The translations under genes and the position numbers were made by a program. This document shows, in pieces, positions 62,701-64,000 of a DNA stretch of 64,000 bases; within the stretch, counting starts at the first letter, position 1, and each line of letters begins with the position of its first letter. Below the pieces are notes generated by a model. The model worked only from the letters and a program-made list of their open reading frames with translations, was not told where the DNA came from and did not search any database. The stretch lies in the NCBI RefSeq assembly GCF_003449035.1, contig NZ_QRGB01000001.1:2976001-3040000 (forward strand). Direction: 5' to 3'. Source of the DNA: Pedobacter indicus. GTDB taxonomy: Bacteria > Bacteroidota > Bacteroidia > Sphingobacteriales > Sphingobacteriaceae.

Positions 62701-64000
62701 GAAGAAAGTCCTTTTTATGTAAACGATCAATTATCCAAGTGGGAATCTGACGGCATCAGACGAGCCGGCGTCAGCTCCTTTGGTGTAGGCGGCACCAATG
62801 TCCATGTCATACTAGAAGAATACCAACAAACAGAAAAAGAAAGCTCGGCTGGTCGCCCGTATGAACTGTTAACTTGGTCCGCTAAATCCCAAGAGAGTGT
62901 TGATGCTTATGCAGAAAAACTCAAAGATCATATCCAAGAAAACTCAGATCTTAATTTGGCGGACGTAGCTTACAGTCTACAGACCAGCAAGGCGACCTTT
63001 AATAATCGTCGATTTGCAATTGCCTCAAACAATCAAGATTTAATCGAAAAGCTCAATCCTCTATTCCAGTCGGCCGATACTAAAAATTTAAAAGAGAAAC
63101 CCAGCAACCTCATATTTGTATTCCCAGGTCAGGGGGCTCAATACATCAATATGGGTAAAGAGCTGTACGCAAACGAAGCGATATTCAAAGAGGCTGTCGA
63201 CGAATGCGCCGAGTTATTGAAGTCCGAATTAGGAGAAGATATAAGGGACATCATCTTTACTGACAGTGAGAATAAACACAAAATTGATACGCTCAACAAT
63301 ACCTATTACACTCAACCCGCATTGTTCGTAAGCGAATATGCACTTGCTAAGCTTTGGATGTCACTAGGTGCAGAACCAAACTGGTATATCGGTCACAGCA
63401 TCGGCGAATTCGTAGCAGCCCATTTAGCCGACGTCTTCAGTTTAAAAGACGCATTGCACCTCATTGCCAATCGCGGTAAATTAATGAGCAGTCTGGCTGC
63501 CGGAAGCATGTTAGCGGTTCGTACAAACCATAAAAACATCGAAGGGTTCCTGCCGACTGAATTATCACTCGCCGCAATCAACAGCCAACATCTATGTGTA
63601 GTAGCAGGTCCATCAGAAGCTGTGCAGAAATTTATACACACACTCGGAGAAAACGAAATCGTATCTAAATTACTGCACACCAGCCATGCGTTCCACTCGT
63701 CGATGATGGATCAGATTGTTGAACCATTTGCTGAACTAACAAAATCTCTGACCTTAAATGTGCCACAAAAGCCCATTATCTCAACCGTTACCGGCACCTG
63801 GCTAAAAGACTCCGATGCAACCGACCCTATCTACTGGGCAAAGCATTTACGGTCAACTGTACGCTTCTCCGATGCCGTCCAAACAGCTTTAGAAGAAGAA
63901 CCCAACTCTTTGTTTATTGAAATAGGGCCGCGGAATGGTTCCACGACTTTAATTCGCCAACATATTGAAAAACAGAGCGCAACTGCTATTGCGGCACTTG
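59728..64000 (+). CDS. Hybrid NRPS-PKS megaenzyme, first module (A-PCP-KS-AT), 3' end beyond window
   Basis: Open from ATG 59728 through the window end (1,424 codons seen). An adenylation domain (~10-500) carries YTSGSTGRPKG (160-170), YRTGDL and GRIDDQVKIRGFR; its pocket residues Asp206, Phe207, Trp210, Asn249, Ile275, Gly277, Met301, Val309, His310, Lys499 read DFWNIGMVHK, the classical threonine code. A carrier domain has phosphopantetheine Ser-555 (LGGNSL). A ketosynthase (~609-1030) has Cys-779 (SACSTSL), His-915 and His-954. The acyltransferase (from ~1130) has Ser-1224 (GHSIGE) and HAFH (1320-1323), the malonyl-type motif. No condensation domain precedes the adenylation domain, so this is a chain-starting module that should load threonine and extend it with malonyl units. 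Later domains and partner genes are outside the window. Confidence 0.96.
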   Translation, partial: MGNSTYQTKTIVDLFKEQVDRTPNHIAVEFNNESLSYRELDEKSNQLAHYLQSAGVGEETLVPICLNRSMDMIIGALGILKTGGAYVPIDPDYPIDRILYTIEDTQATVVITESGTILSNTEIKNAKTILLDQEQSAIKKQEKSSPEITVKPENLCYIIYTSGSTGRPKGVMIEHRNVVRLFFNDSPLFDFNENDIWTMFHSFCFDFSVWEMYGALLFGGKVIVIPKNTAQDSAAYAELLEIKNVTVLNQTPSAFYLLQEHILDRKPNLNIRFIIFGGEALNPSKLKQWKETYPKCKLINMYGITETTVHVTYQEISQEHCESSKSVIGKPIPTLYTYILDENQKQVPYGVEGELYVGGAGLARGYLNMPDLTSERFILDHLGSEPSARLYRTGDLAKMHENKELEYLGRIDDQVKIRGFRIELAEIESVLLEIPTINQAIVLANEDQAGNKRLVAYLVTEEQLENDTITNHLATKLPSYMIPQLFVPIESIPLTSNGKVDKKNLPNPDASDLIKTLFVASRNELEQTLVALIKNVLQVNRVGIDDNFFELGGNSLLAQKVISNLSEINVKLPITKIYQYPTVRKLAGELQRDEKTTHTKRKPRPAQQSDVAVIGMAGRFPGASTINELWQNLRYGKESITFFSKEELDHSLPQSLIEDADYVAARGVISDAKVFDANFFEINTKIAEVLDPQHRKFLEISWEALEQAGYASCAGESIGVYAGSSSNTYFNNNIYPNKDLMARVGDFQVLTLSDKDFLATRVAYCLDLKGPAVTIQSACSTSLLAIAEAVKSIRTGQCDLALAGGVAINVPINTGHLYEEGSILSSDGHCRTFDADAKGTVFSDGAAVVLLKDLKQAEEDGDTIYGVIKGIGINNDGGGKGSFTAPSSEGQATSIMNALEDAQVDPASISYVEAHGTATPIGDPIEIEGLNIAFGEQEKKQYCALGSIKSNMGHLTQAAGAAGFIKTVLSLHHQELPPSINFSKPNPHLNLEESPFYVNDQLSKWESDGIRRAGVSSFGVGGTNVHVILEEYQQTEKESSAGRPYELLTWSAKSQESVDAYAEKLKDHIQENSDLNLADVAYSLQTSKATFNNRRFAIASNNQDLIEKLNPLFQSADTKNLKEKPSNLIFVFPGQGAQYINMGKELYANEAIFKEAVDECAELLKSELGEDIRDIIFTDSENKHKIDTLNNTYYTQPALFVSEYALAKLWMSLGAEPNWYIGHSIGEFVAAHLADVFSLKDALHLIANRGKLMSSLAAGSMLAVRTNHKNIEGFLPTELSLAAINSQHLCVVAGPSEAVQKFIHTLGENEIVSKLLHTSHAFHSSMMDQIVEPFAELTKSLTLNVPQKPIISTVTGTWLKDSDATDPIYWAKHLRSTVRFSDAVQTALEEEPNSLFIEIGPRNGSTTLIRQHIEKQSATAIAAL

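Noticed and set aside
1-64000. Mobile elements, phage or CRISPR
   Set aside because: No transposase, integrase, terminal repeats with target duplications or regularly spaced repeats were seen on either strand.

Overview
This window looks like chromosomal DNA from a Bacteroidota bacterium, most likely of the Sphingobacteriaceae/Sphingobacteriia type. Several things point there: recurrent TAnnTTTG -7 promoter boxes with no clear Shine-Dalgarno sequences, Bacteroidota-typical families (a TamL-like lipoprotein, DUF4294, DUF4783, a CcmD-family protein, BshB1, a fused alpha/beta E1 dehydrogenase), outer-membrane beta-barrels and Tat-exported sugar enzymes. No insertion sequence, phage, CRISPR array or rRNA was seen. 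There is one tRNA, tRNA-Cys(GCA).

Layout. 1-11 kb: a DUF1508 protein cut by the left edge, a D-2-hydroxyacid dehydrogenase, a degenerate diadenylate-cyclase-like protein, a two-component pair, a c-type cytochrome, an exported DUF1080 plus Gfo/Idh pair that may handle 3-keto sugars, an alkaline phosphatase, a YwbE protein, and an outer-membrane protein behind a sigma-54-type promoter. 11-24 kb: TamL head-to-head with a SpoU methyltransferase, tRNA-Cys with a small basic protein, pyrD and an ABC-F ATPase from divergent near-leaderless promoters, a thioesterase, an EVE protein, a SlyD-like isomerase, a DUF255 thioredoxin-like protein, aminopeptidase P and mazG. 25-46 kb: mostly housekeeping (FtsX-type permease, fmt, class IV aminotransferase, RluA synthase, PLP desulfhydrase, lysine 6-aminotransferase, acyl-CoA dehydrogenase, bshB1, Rel/SpoT, Fur, purA, chorismate-binding enzyme, M48 peptidase, plsY-nadC, gpmI). 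46-58 kb: lon behind a second sigma-54-type promoter, glutamate dehydrogenase, ccmB-ccmC-ccmD, a YtxH-like protein, a sugar isomerase broken by a G-tract frameshift, ispE, a DUF2027-like protein and the E1 fusion. 58-64 kb: a DUF1573 protein, an aminotransferase, and then a giant gene running off the right edge.

The giant gene is the most notable object. It is a hybrid NRPS-PKS beginning with an adenylation domain whose binding-pocket residues read DFWNIGMVHK, the classical threonine code, followed by a carrier protein, a complete ketosynthase and an acyltransferase of malonyl type. This is the first module of a biosynthetic assembly line whose remainder lies outside the window. Its start codon sits one base after a 9-bp hairpin, and a terminator-like double hairpin lies upstream.

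Many starts were moved inward from the longest reading frame because the longest frame begins at a TTG inside a promoter box, or because a signal peptide or known family start lies further in. All functional calls rest on reading motifs by eye; no database search was run.
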